64,000 nucleotides of DNA from Paenibacillus roseus (GTDB lineage Bacteria > Bacillota > Bacilli > Paenibacillales > Paenibacillaceae), in contig NZ_JAELUP010000089.1 in the NCBI RefSeq assembly GCF_016424485.1, forward strand, positions 118,012 to 182,011, read 5' to 3'. Position numbers and translations under genes: made by a program. The notes beneath the pieces were generated by a model. The model had not been told where the DNA came from. It made no database searches and was given only the letters and a program-made list of their open reading frames with translations. This document shows positions 44,849-54,500 of this stretch, piece by piece. Positions within the stretch are counted from its first letter, which is position 1. Each line of letters opens with the position of its first letter.

Positions 44849-46057
44849 ATGAGCATTTATGAAGCGGCATTAAAATGGAAAGACGAAGCTATCAAGCTGC
44901 GGCGGCATATTCATCAGCATCCCGAACTTAGCAATCAAGAGTTTGCGACAGCAGAACTTGTGGCGGAGTTTCTAACTTCGCTTGACATAGAGGTAGAACG
45001 TATCGGACCAACAGGTGTTGCGGGCTTGCTACGCGGCAGCGGAGAAGGGCCTGTATTTGGCATTCGAGCCGATATGGACGCGCTCCCTATTGAGGAGCAA
45101 ACCGGATTGCCGTTTGCGAGTGTAAACTCTGGCATCATGCATGCTTGCGGTCATGATATGCATACAGCTATTTTGCTTGGAACAGCTGCAGTTTTAAGTG
45201 AGCGTCGTGAGCAAATTAAGGGAACTGTCAAGTTTGTATTCCAGCCGGCAGAAGAGGTAATGAGCGGTGCTTCGAATCTGGTAGAGGGAGGTGTGCTGGA
45301 TAATCCGAAGGTGGATGCCATGATAGCCCTTCATGTATGGCCGGATGCGCCGGCAGGTACGATTGCGCTCAAAAAAGGGGCGATGTTGGCTGCTGCGGAT
45401 GCCTTTGAAATCCGCATTGTCGGAAAGGGCGGGCATGCTGCATATCCGCATCGTACGGTTGACCCTGTCATTATTGCTGCACAGGTTATTTCGGCCCTGC
45501 AAACGATCGTCTCTCGTAATGTGAGTCCGCTGGACCCAGCCGTTATTTCCATCACACAATTGTCCAGCAGCAGTCAGGCGTTTAATATTATTGCCAATGA
45601 AGTGCGGTTAGGCGGTACAGTCCGGACGCATCATCCCGATGTGCGAAGCGCAATTCCGAAGCAAATGGAAAAGCTGGCCACTGCAATTACGGAGAGCTTT
45701 GGCGGACAGGCGGAATTTATTTATTCAAAAGGGGTTTCACCAGTTATTAATGATGAGCGGATTATCGATATCATTGAAGAGGCGGCAAGTTCGGTGCTTG
45801 GTCGTGAGGGAGTTGTATATTTAAAGGAAGCTTCCATGGGTGGAGAAGATTTTGGCGCTTATCTGGAGCATATTCCCGGCGCAATGTTTAGGTTGGGAAC
45901 GGTCGCAGAGGATGATCATCGCTCCAGGCTTCCGCTGCATCATGAATCGATTATTTTTGATGAGCGCGCGATGGTATCTGGCATTGCGGTTTTGGCCGAG
46001 ACTGCTCTCCATTTCTTTCGAAAGGAGCAAGTTATACCATCCCGTCATCTTGGGTAG
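44849..46057 (+). CDS. M20-family amidohydrolase (N-acyl-amino-acid / hippurate hydrolase type)
   Basis: The start is the ATG at 44849, with TGAGGCG in front; a longer frame from 44699 would cover the leader hairpin and lacks a site. The 402-residue length is normal. It is a two-domain zinc hydrolase: R-A-D-M-D-A-L-P-I (near 70), H-A-C-G-H-D-M-H-T (near 95), P-A-E-E-V-M-S-G-A and A-L-H-V-W-P in the catalytic domain, and a dimerisation domain with G-K-G-G-H-A-A-Y-P-H. Family members remove acyl groups from amino acids or open amide bonds in the cytoplasm. The exact substrate is open. It is possibly controlled by the LacI protein encoded just upstream. Confidence 0.88.
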   Translation: MSIYEAALKWKDEAIKLRRHIHQHPELSNQEFATAELVAEFLTSLDIEVERIGPTGVAGLLRGSGEGPVFGIRADMDALPIEEQTGLPFASVNSGIMHACGHDMHTAILLGTAAVLSERREQIKGTVKFVFQPAEEVMSGASNLVEGGVLDNPKVDAMIALHVWPDAPAGTIALKKGAMLAAADAFEIRIVGKGGHAAYPHRTVDPVIIAAQVISALQTIVSRNVSPLDPAVISITQLSSSSQAFNIIANEVRLGGTVRTHHPDVRSAIPKQMEKLATAITESFGGQAEFIYSKGVSPVINDERIIDIIEEAASSVLGREGVVYLKEASMGGEDFGAYLEHIPGAMFRLGTVAEDDHRSRLPLHHESIIFDERAMVSGIAVLAETALHFFRKEQVIPSRHLG

Positions 46058-46116
46058 CGGTTGGGAGTAATTAGAGCGTCTTTCCGACTACTGTTGGAGT
46101 TTAAAACCGTGTGATG

Positions 46117-46147
46117 GGAGGTTATAGAGAAGGGTTCCATAACCTCC
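46117..46147. terminator. Hairpin between convergent genes
   Basis: GGAGGTTAT (46117-46125) pairs with ATAACCTCC (46139-46147), between the convergent amidohydrolase and GyrI-like genes. It could end transcription from both sides, though T runs are absent. Confidence 0.5.
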
Positions 46148-46167
46148 TACATGACAACCTGGATTGA

Positions 46168-46644
46168 CTAAGTGTCCAAAGGCAAATAAATGTCGATGAC
46201 GCTTTCCTTTTCCCCAAGAGAATTCACATTCGTCCAGTATTCAAAATCGAATGCCCGGTTGCTGGCGATGTTCGTCTCCCTAATGAAATCATAGGTGTTG
46301 CCGATAGCGGATTCAGATCCGTAATGAGTAAATTTTGCATAATGACCTGAGGGCAGCGTATGTTCTATCATTCCCTCCGGAACAGAACTAAATGTGCTAA
46401 CTTCAATGGCAACTATGCTTTCAAACGGAACATCAGGTGTCCATTCACAGTCTGAATAGACCTGAACAAGATACATGCCGTGTTGTTCAAGTTGATTTGA
46501 AATTTCTTGACGATTATGCGCAAGCTTTCCCCGCAAATCTTCGATGACCTTTTTTTCCAAAGCCTCGTTCAAAGATATGGAAACAGAATATCCCACGAGT
46601 TTTGTTTCTGTACGTTCAATTACACGGTTTTGTTCAATTGTCAA
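46168..46644 (-). CDS. GyrI-like effector-binding domain protein
   Basis: The 158-residue protein is made of a single GyrI-like small-molecule-binding domain (AraC effector-binding fold): Y-S-V-S-I-S-L-N-E, F-E-S-I-V-A-I-E-V-S, V-P-E-G-M-I-E-H-T-L-P-S-G-H-Y-A-K-F-T-H-Y-G and F-E-Y-W-T at the end. It has no DNA-binding part. TTAGGAGGTTATAAG lies just before the ATG. Stand-alone members bind drugs or act as toxin-inhibiting or sensing proteins; the ligand is unknown. Confidence 0.8.
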   Translation of the reverse strand: MTIEQNRVIERTETKLVGYSVSISLNEALEKKVIEDLRGKLAHNRQEISNQLEQHGMYLVQVYSDCEWTPDVPFESIVAIEVSTFSSVPEGMIEHTLPSGHYAKFTHYGSESAIGNTYDFIRETNIASNRAFDFEYWTNVNSLGEKESVIDIYLPLDT

Positions 46645-46697
46645 CCTTATAACCTCCTAATTATTGTTAATAATCGTAAAAAAGGATTGCAGATAAT

Positions 46698-46703
46698 ATT
46701 ATA
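46698..46703 (-). promoter_or_regulatory. -10 element for the GyrI-like gene
   Basis: The minus strand reads TATAAT here, about 55 bases before the gene. The -35 at the expected position (TTCAGT) is poor. Confidence 0.4.
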
Positions 46704-46776
46704 CGTGGCGAATCTCCCTTACTGAAAGTCAACCGTTGATTCCGTTTTCGACCGATGTATAACATGTATTTTTTGT

Positions 46777-46805
46777 TTGTTAGATGAATAGGGTTTTGCT
46801 ATGAT
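46777..46805 (+). promoter_or_regulatory. Promoter for the second LacI regulator
   Basis: TTGTTA (46777-46782) and TATGAT (46800-46805) are separated by exactly 17 bases; transcription would start about 26 bases before the ATG at 46838. Confidence 0.6.
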
Positions 46806-46822
46806 AGATTAATAGATGTTGA

Positions 46823-47845
<1,023 letters not shown>

Positions 47846-47894
47846 ATGCTGTATTAGCTTCGCTTTATAAACGACTGAGATTTCGATGTGAACG

Positions 47895-47927
47895 ACGCTG
47901 TGCCAGTCAGAAGCGGCACAGCGTTTG
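47895..47927 (+). terminator. Terminator after the second LacI gene
   Basis: ACGCTGTGCC (47895-47904) pairs with GGCACAGCGT (47915-47924), followed by TTGCTT. Confidence 0.75.
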
Positions 47928-48153
47928 CTTGTAAAATCAGCATTCAGCGGCATTCGACAAAACTAAGCTAGAAACGATCTTCTTAATTGTATAAATCAGT
48001 GCTTAATAACTATTTTTAGAAGTTATTCGCCGTGATAAACTTATTTTTGTAAGCGCTTAAAAAAGCTTGTCTTACTAAGGAGGTGTATATAGCAGTATTT
48101 TGTCGTCATCGGGATGAGTGCCCTGTAGTCCAAACTTTTGAGGAGGTATTAAG
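47928..48153. other. Upstream region of the glucanase gene
   Basis: This region holds the palindromic cre-like site at 48048-48061 and AGGAGG at 48139-48144 before the ATG at 48154. AAGGAGG also occurs at 48078-48083 without a good start at proper spacing. No other gene was seen. Confidence 0.4.
48048..48061 (+). promoter_or_regulatory. cre-like / LacI-family operator
   Basis: TGTAAGCGCTTAAA matches the CcpA cre consensus TGWAANCGNTNWCA except at one position and contains the perfect palindrome TAAGCGCTTA. It lies about 95 bases upstream of the glucanase start. It could bind CcpA or the adjacent LacI regulator. Confidence 0.55.
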
Positions 48154-49398
48154 ATGATTAGTATAGTCAAGAGCAGGAAATCGCATGTTCTATTGCTGAT
48201 AGCGGCGCTGATCGTGACATTGTTGCCCGCTCCGAGCGCGAAAGCAGCCTATTCGCTTGTCTGGAGCGACGAATTCAACGGCTCCACTATTAACTCAAAC
48301 AACTGGACTTTCGAAATTGGTACGGGCAGCAACGGTTGGGGGAACGAAGAACTGCAATATTACACAAGCCGTCCGGAGAACGCCCGGATCGAAAACGGGA
48401 ACCTCGTTATCGAAGCGAGACAGGAATCTTACGGGGGGAGAAATTATACGTCTGCCCGTCTGAAAACTCAAGGAAAACAAACCTTTAAATATGGACGGAT
48501 CGAAGCCCGCATCAAGCTTCCGAAGGGGCAAGGCCTGTGGCCGGCTTTCTGGACACTGGGCTCGGACATCACTTCGGTCGGTTGGCCAAGAAGCGGCGAG
48601 ATTGATATTATGGAGCATATCAATAATGAAAACAATACGTACGGATATATTCACTGGTACGCGAATAACAATGTTTCCTATGGCGGAGCGAGCCATACGT
48701 TCGATGTGACTGATTATCATGTCTACGCTATTGAATGGACGCCAAGCTCGATCAAATGGTTCGTGGACGGCATTCAATTCCGGGAAGCCAATATTGCAAA
48801 CAACATTAATTCAACGAACGCATTCCATAACGATCATTTCCTGTTGCTTAACATGGCAGTAGGAGGCAGATGGCCGGGCTCTCCGAACAGCTCGACTGTT
48901 TTCCCTGCCAAAATGTATGTAGATTATGTCAGAGTCTATAAGGACGTCGCGGCTACTTCCGGCGTTGTATCCGGTGGCACATATAAGTTGATCAATACGG
49001 GCAGCGGCAAGGCTCTGGATGTGGCATCAGCCGGTACAGCGTCTGGCTCGAATGTGCAAATCTGGTCAGACAACGGAACCGGTGCACAGAGATGGACGGT
49101 CTACCGTCAGGGGAACGGGACCTACAAATTGATTAATGTGAACAGCGGTCTTGCGCTTGACATAGCAGGAGCCGGAACGAGCAACGGCTCGAATGTGCAA
49201 ATCTGGTCAGATAATGGAAGCGGCGCACAGGCTTGGGACATTGTTCAGAATAGCGATGGCACGTTCAAGCTCATTAACCCTAATAGCAGAAAAGCGTTGG
49301 ATGTGTCCTCAAACGGAACAGCCAACGGAACGAATGTGCAAATCTGGGATGACAATGGGACCAGCGCACAGAAGTGGAGCTTGGTTCGAGTATATTAG
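48154..49398 (+). CDS. Secreted GH16 beta-1,3(4)-glucanase with ricin-type lectin domain
   Basis: The 414-residue enzyme starts behind GAGGAGG. It has a signal peptide (1-32, ending A-K-A-A), a GH16 catalytic domain (about 33-265) and a ricin-B-type beta-trefoil (about 272-414) with three repeats ending in Q-x-W. The GH16 active site is G-E-I-D-I-M-E-H, with nucleophile Glu149 and acid/base Glu154. [15 protein letters not shown] and W-P-A-F-W-T-L-G mark the laminarinase subgroup. It cleaves beta-1,3-glucans such as laminarin or fungal and plant wall glucan outside the cell, while the lectin repeats (each with A-L-D-V and N-V-Q-I-W) bind carbohydrate. It is probably induced via the upstream LacI/cre site. 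Confidence 0.93.
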   Translation: MISIVKSRKSHVLLLIAALIVTLLPAPSAKAAYSLVWSDEFNGSTINSNNWTFEIGTGSNGWGNEELQYYTSRPENARIENGNLVIEARQESYGGRNYTSARLKTQGKQTFKYGRIEARIKLPKGQGLWPAFWTLGSDITSVGWPRSGEIDIMEHINNENNTYGYIHWYANNNVSYGGASHTFDVTDYHVYAIEWTPSSIKWFVDGIQFREANIANNINSTNAFHNDHFLLLNMAVGGRWPGSPNSSTVFPAKMYVDYVRVYKDVAATSGVVSGGTYKLINTGSGKALDVASAGTASGSNVQIWSDNGTGAQRWTVYRQGNGTYKLINVNSGLALDIAGAGTSNGSNVQIWSDNGSGAQAWDIVQNSDGTFKLINPNSRKALDVSSNGTANGTNVQIWDDNGTSAQKWSLVRVY

Positions 49399-49413
49399 AA
49401 ATGACAAAAGATT

Positions 49414-49446
49414 GAAGGAGCGGCGGCGATGCTGTCTCCTTCTTTT
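49414..49446 (+). terminator. Terminator after the glucanase gene
   Basis: GAAGGAG (49414-49420) pairs with CTCCTTC (49436-49442), followed by TTTT; the loop is GC-rich and 15 bases long. Confidence 0.55.
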
Positions 49447-49517
49447 ACATTTGTCAGTAAAATCTTGCATAGTGACAACTTGACTTTTACAGTGCAGAAG
49501 TGGGGGACTCATAATCA

Positions 49518-50435
49518 ATGAAACAAATCTATCAGTTCAAGCCCGATGAAATCGATCAAATTATTAGCCGGTTTGGCCAGAATTTCTACGAGAAGGTATT
49601 GCAAGCTCTTGAGGTTTATGCAGATAGATGGCGATTGACATCTTTCCAGCTTGTCCCGTCTTATTCAGCGAATCTGGTTTTTACATGCCATGCGGCAAAG
49701 TATGGAGATGCGGTGCTTAAAATCGGGGGTGTCTCTTCCGGGGAAACTTTAGCGGAATTCCATGCACTATCCGAATACAAGGGAAGGCGATTTTGCAGCG
49801 TTTTTGAAGCGGATATGGAGCACGGCATTCTTCTTGAAGAACGGGTGGTGCCTGGAATTGCTTTAAGACATGAGAACTCTCTTGAACGACGGCTGGAAGT
49901 TTTCTGTTCCCTGTATCGAGACCTGCATGTGGCTCCGGCAGACAGTGAACGTTATCCGACTTACGCCGGATGGGTAACGAACATTACAAATTACATGAGC
50001 ACGCGGACCGATTGTTCAAACTTGTATGCGTATATGAAGAAGGCGCAGAAATTATGTTTGTCTTTGTCTGCAATGTATCCGCAACAGCTGCTGCTCCATG
50101 GCGATCTGCATCACGATAATATACTGCTTGGCGCGGATGGGGCCTATACGATCATTGATCCGAAAGGCGTCCTTGGAGATCCGATTTTCGATGTCCCAAG
50201 GTTTATTTTAAATGAATTTGAAGAGGGGATAACGTTAAAGCTTGAGGAGAAAATAAACACGATCATTCGTATTTTAGAACAAAGCCTTCGTATTCCGAAT
50301 GCCGTTCTTAGACAGTGCCTCTATATTGAAACGGCCATGGCGGCGTGCTGGACGGTAGAGAGTGGGGCGACATATGATCGGTACGCACAGCTTGCAGAAG
50401 AGGTGGCATTTGCAGAAAGGCTAATGGAGCTATAA
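49518..50435 (+). CDS. APH-family phosphotransferase (aminoglycoside/hydroxyurea kinase-like)
   Basis: The 305-residue protein has a kinase-like fold: an ATP-binding N-lobe with G-D-A-V-L-K-I-G (the Lys near residue 75), the catalytic loop L-L-H-G-D-L-H-H-D-N-I-L-L-G (His194, Asp196, Asn201) and metal-binding I-I-D-P-K-G. The I-D-P-K-G-V-x-G-D-P-x-F-D pattern is typical of the APH(6)/hydroxyurea-kinase branch. Family members inactivate streptomycin or related compounds by phosphorylation, but many chromosomal ones have unknown substrates. The gene stands behind its own site (AAGTGGGGG) and converges on the TetR gene. Confidence 0.82.
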   Translation: MKQIYQFKPDEIDQIISRFGQNFYEKVLQALEVYADRWRLTSFQLVPSYSANLVFTCHAAKYGDAVLKIGGVSSGETLAEFHALSEYKGRRFCSVFEADMEHGILLEERVVPGIALRHENSLERRLEVFCSLYRDLHVAPADSERYPTYAGWVTNITNYMSTRTDCSNLYAYMKKAQKLCLSLSAMYPQQLLLHGDLHHDNILLGADGAYTIIDPKGVLGDPIFDVPRFILNEFEEGITLKLEEKINTIIRILEQSLRIPNAVLRQCLYIETAMAACWTVESGATYDRYAQLAEEVAFAERLMEL

Positions 50436-50443
50436 AACTCTGT

Positions 50444-51010
50444 TCAGGACTCCAACAGCGCAAAGGCTTGCTGCTTGCCAGAGGCAAGCAGACGATCACT
50501 GAGTTCAGGATCATGAACAGAGCGCGCCAATATTATTGTCCCGACGAGCAGACTAAGCAATGCACTTCCCTTCGAATGATTTATATCTGCCAGTTGGCAG
50601 AAGAAATCAATCATGCGTTGCACCTCTTGCGTGAAAGCACTGCGAACCTCTTCCGACATCCGAATCATTTCACCGGAAAGGGAAGGGAGAATGCAGCCGA
50701 TCTCCATTTGATCACGATGATAAGAACTTAGATAGAAATGAATAACGGAATGAATTTTCGCGTCCTGTCCTTCCTGATCAACTGCTTTCTGTAAAAGTGA
50801 AATGGTGTCATTAATGGCATACTGGCAAGTTTCCATGACAAGATGGTCTTTATTATCAAAATGCGAGTAGAACCCCCCGTGAGTCAGGCCAGCGCCTTTC
50901 ATAATAGCGGGGACGCTAATATCGCGAATTCCGTTCGTACGAAATGCTTTGGCAGCACTTTGGATAATATGTCCACGGACCTTCTCCATGTGACCTTTAG
51001 GGTATGGCAT
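50444..51010 (-). CDS. TetR-family transcriptional regulator
   Basis: The start is set at the complement of 51010 (M-P-Y-P-K-G-H-M-E-K-V-R), behind GAGGTGATT. The 188-residue protein has an N-terminal helix-turn-helix (about 12-58: I-I-Q-S-A-A-K-A-F-R-T-N-G, then G-L-T-H-G-G-F-Y-S-H-F-D-N-K-D-H-L) and a helical ligand-binding part. The G-L-T-H-G-G-F-Y-x-H-F recognition segment is of the AcrR/NemR-like group. The target and ligand are unknown; the convergent kinase gene is not obviously regulated by it. Confidence 0.87.
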   Translation of the reverse strand: MPYPKGHMEKVRGHIIQSAAKAFRTNGIRDISVPAIMKGAGLTHGGFYSHFDNKDHLVMETCQYAINDTISLLQKAVDQEGQDAKIHSVIHFYLSSYHRDQMEIGCILPSLSGEMIRMSEEVRSAFTQEVQRMIDFFCQLADINHSKGSALLSLLVGTIILARSVHDPELSDRLLASGKQQAFALLES

Positions 51011-51590
51011 CGCAATCACCTCGTTGACGATAATCATTTGTAAAATATTATAATCATCATAATGTAGACAGTCAATTTTATTAGTCTTCGGACTGGTCTT
51101 TTTTTTGTCATATAAGCAAAAAACTTATGGTTGGATTGAAGTACGGCACTTTAATAAAAAATGTTTGCAACGTAAATTGAGACTGGTTTTAAGATAGTTT
51201 AAGACTGTTTATAACTGTTTATAACATCAAAACGAGATAACAAATGGCATCAAAACCTTTTAACACAAGGCTTTGATGCCATTTGGTTTTTATTCGAGCT
51301 GATCCCCCATTATTATCCCTATTTCTTACCTAACCCCCAGCCTGCCTTTTCTGATGTGGACACCATTCTATCACCCGTAGATTCAAATATAACTGCACAT
51401 GTTCATATGATAAAAATAACGATATTTTGTACTTTAATATTTAAATATATCAGAAAAATCATAAAAAATCAACAAATAAATTTTGTCAATTCGACATATA
51501 GCGACAAAATAATACATTATTAGATATAGTATTTAAGTTACAAGCGTATTATGATTAATCTTATTTCAAGCCATAAGGAGAGAACGTAGG
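51011..51590. other. Intergenic region upstream of the large RCC1 gene
   Basis: There is no gene in this region. It holds a small UUCG-capped hairpin with a T run (about 51081-51107), tandem GTTTATAACT-like segments (51190-51225), a strong orphan terminator (51242-51291) and very AT-rich DNA (51380-51580) with TTGTC...GACAA inverted repeats around 51484-51508 that may form the promoter of the next gene. AAGGAGAG precedes the ATG at 51591. Confidence 0.45.
51242..51291 (+). terminator. Orphan terminator
   Basis: AAATGGCATCAAA plus CCTT (51242-51259) pairs with AAGG plus TTTGATGCCATTT (51267-51284), with one mismatch, and is followed by TGGTTTTTA. No plus-strand gene ends nearby, so it may end a small RNA or be a leader element. 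Confidence 0.65.
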
Positions 51591-54500
51591 ATGAAAGGAT
51601 TAAATAGTAGTGTGCGGTTGATAGTAGTACTCAGTCTTTTGACCCAGTTGTTATTTTCCGCTTTGGGTCAAGTATCAGTCGCTTATGGGGAATCAAATGA
51701 AGGGTTGCGCTATAACCGAATTGCAAATCCGGGGAACTTCACGTTGTTCGTGAAGACAAACGGAAGGGTGAGCGTTGTAGGCAGAGGGGATTACGTCATG
51801 GGAACGGGTGTTACAAGTACAACCAATTACTCCGCTCTTAATGAACTTCCTAACTTGTCAAATGTTAAGGAGATTTCTGCGAATACGAGCAGTGCCTTTG
51901 CTTTGCTTAATGATGGAACGGTAAAAGCATGGGGATCGAATAGCTGTACATTAGGTGCAATTAATTCAACATCTGCAAGTCCAGTGACCTTTCCACAGTT
52001 AGAAGGGATAAAGCGAATTGCTGTTGGCGGTAACTTTGCCGCAGCATTGACCGAAGGTGGAACCGTTGTCACTTGGGGGTGCAACAACTACGGACAGCTA
52101 GGGCTTGGCAATACAAGCAATTCTGTTTACCCTAAAACAATCCCTAACCTTTCAGATGTAGCGGACATTGCAGTGGGAACAGACTTTATGCTCGCAAAAA
52201 TGAAGGATGGAACGGTTAAGTCCTGGGGGAATTTTAGCAACGGCCAACTAGGAATCGGGACTATAACAGCTAGCCAGACATCACCTAAAGAAGTAGCAGG
52301 GCTCACAAATGTAAAAGCAATTACGGTGGGCTCAAATTTCTCATTTGCCGTTCTAGTTGATGGATCAGTCATGGGCTGGGGATACAATTTGAATGGACAA
52401 TTGGGAACAGGAACAACCTCCACAGTTAATTCTCCTGCCAAAATAACGGATTTATCCAATATTGATTATGTTGCTGCTGGAATTAATCATACATGGGCAT
52501 TCACTACTAATGGGGAGATCTATGTATGGGGGAATAATTCGTCCAGTCAATTAGGTATTAAATCGTCGTTAGTCACGAATCAATTAAAACCAAAATTACT
52601 TCAGCAATTAGGCTCTATTAACTCCATATATCTAGGAAGTTATACAAGTTTTGTTACGGATCAGAACAACCAGACTTGGGCCCTTGGCTTGAATGACTAT
52701 TCCCAGTTGGGACTCGAGGACAAGGCTACCAAGGATACACTTACAATGATCAATGATCTTAATGTATCAGATGCTAACTTGGATATCGAAGTATTAGGTC
52801 GTGATTTATCCATGTTCAGCAGTCCCTTTACCTTTACTTCACATATGTTTGCAAACGATAAACTATATAGTTGGGGAAAAAACACTAACCCTGCTATAGA
52901 CCCGGATGTTGCGGGGGACCTGTCATCTCCTCGGGTGATAACGAGACTTGGGGATGTCAAGCAAGTGACTTATGGAGAAGACTTTGCGCTGGCTTTAACC
53001 AAAGACGGTAAGGTGAAGTCATGGGGAGTCAACACGAGCGGGCAACTGGGCTTGGGCGATACTGTAACCAGGACTGATCCTACAACGATTTCAGGTCTAG
53101 CTGGTGTCAAGAAGCTCGTTGCTGCTGCCGGGTTTGCTGTTGTATTGATGCAGGATGGGACTGTCGCCACATGGGGGAAGAATACCTCAGGTCAGTTAGG
53201 TCAGGGGGATTTGACAAACCGAACAGCACCTAAGCTAATTCCCAATCTTCAGGGTGTAAAAGATATTACAGCTGGCTATAACTTTGTAGTTGCCTTATTG
53301 GAAAACGGGTCTGTATTCGTATGGGGTGGCAACGAGTATGGCCAACTTGGTCTTGGCAACCTTGAGAATCGCAGTATACCTGCCGAACTGACAAGCGTGA
53401 CGGGTGTAAAAGAGATCGCATCCGGTTTTTATCATGTAATTGCACTTAAAGATGATGGATCGTTGCAAGTATGGGGAAGAAACAATAATGGTCAATTAGG
53501 GCTAGGAAATGACGTTACTGCTTTAAATCCGACTTCACTTATTATTAATTCGCCAATCAAGCAGATTGCAGTAACAGCCTATTCCTCCTATGTATTAACT
53601 CAGGATGGGAAAATTTCATCTTGGGGATTAAACTCATCGGGTGAACTGGGGCATGGGGACACCACTGCCAGACTAACTCCTGTTGAAATTATATCTCCAG
53701 GAGATCGTTTTTCTTCAATCATTACGGGCAGATCGCATTTAATTGCGATCAGTAAAGATGGAAGCATACGAATGACTGGCAGCAATTCTTATGGTCAGCT
53801 GGGGTTAGGGGATACTGCTAATCGTAATAAATTAACCGTCTTATACGGCAATACAAAGTCGGTGCAAGATATCATTACGAATGGGAAGAACACATTTATT
53901 CTTTTTGAAGATGGTTCTGTTTGGGGATCAGGCGAGAATTACTATGGTTACTTGGGGGTTGGCGATGGAATTAGTAGAACCAACTTCGTGCCAATAAATG
54001 GACTTAGTAATGTTCAGAAGATAGAGTTGGGCTCCAACTTTGTTCTGGCCTTGCTGAAAAACGGAACTGTTATGTCATGGGGCCTTAATGAAGATGGACA
54101 ACTTGGGAATGGTACAAATATTGCTTCTAATAAGCCAGTACTTATCTCCACTTCTTATTTAAGCAATGTAAAAGAAATTTTTGCCAAAGGTACGTCCGCT
54201 ATAGCCTTATTAAAAGATGGTACGGTCAAGTCATGGGGTAACAACGCTAATAGTCAACTTGGTCTCGGTGACAGCAGTAATAAAGTTTTACCTACCTCGG
54301 TCAATATTACTGGCGTTAAAGAAGTTGCGGTAGGAGAATATTTCACGCTGGCTTTATTGAATAGCGGCGTTGTTAAAGGTTGGGGCTATAACTATTATTA
54401 TAACCTGGGTACAGGGAATACTACTTCCTATAATGCCCCGGTAGATGTTCCAAACCTGACAGATGTAGCAAATGTATATATAGATGGATATTCCAGTTTT

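Noticed and set aside
48083..48157. GTG mini-ORF ending in TGA over the glucanase ATG
   Set aside because: The Shine-Dalgarno sequence touches the GTG with no spacer, so initiation is unlikely.
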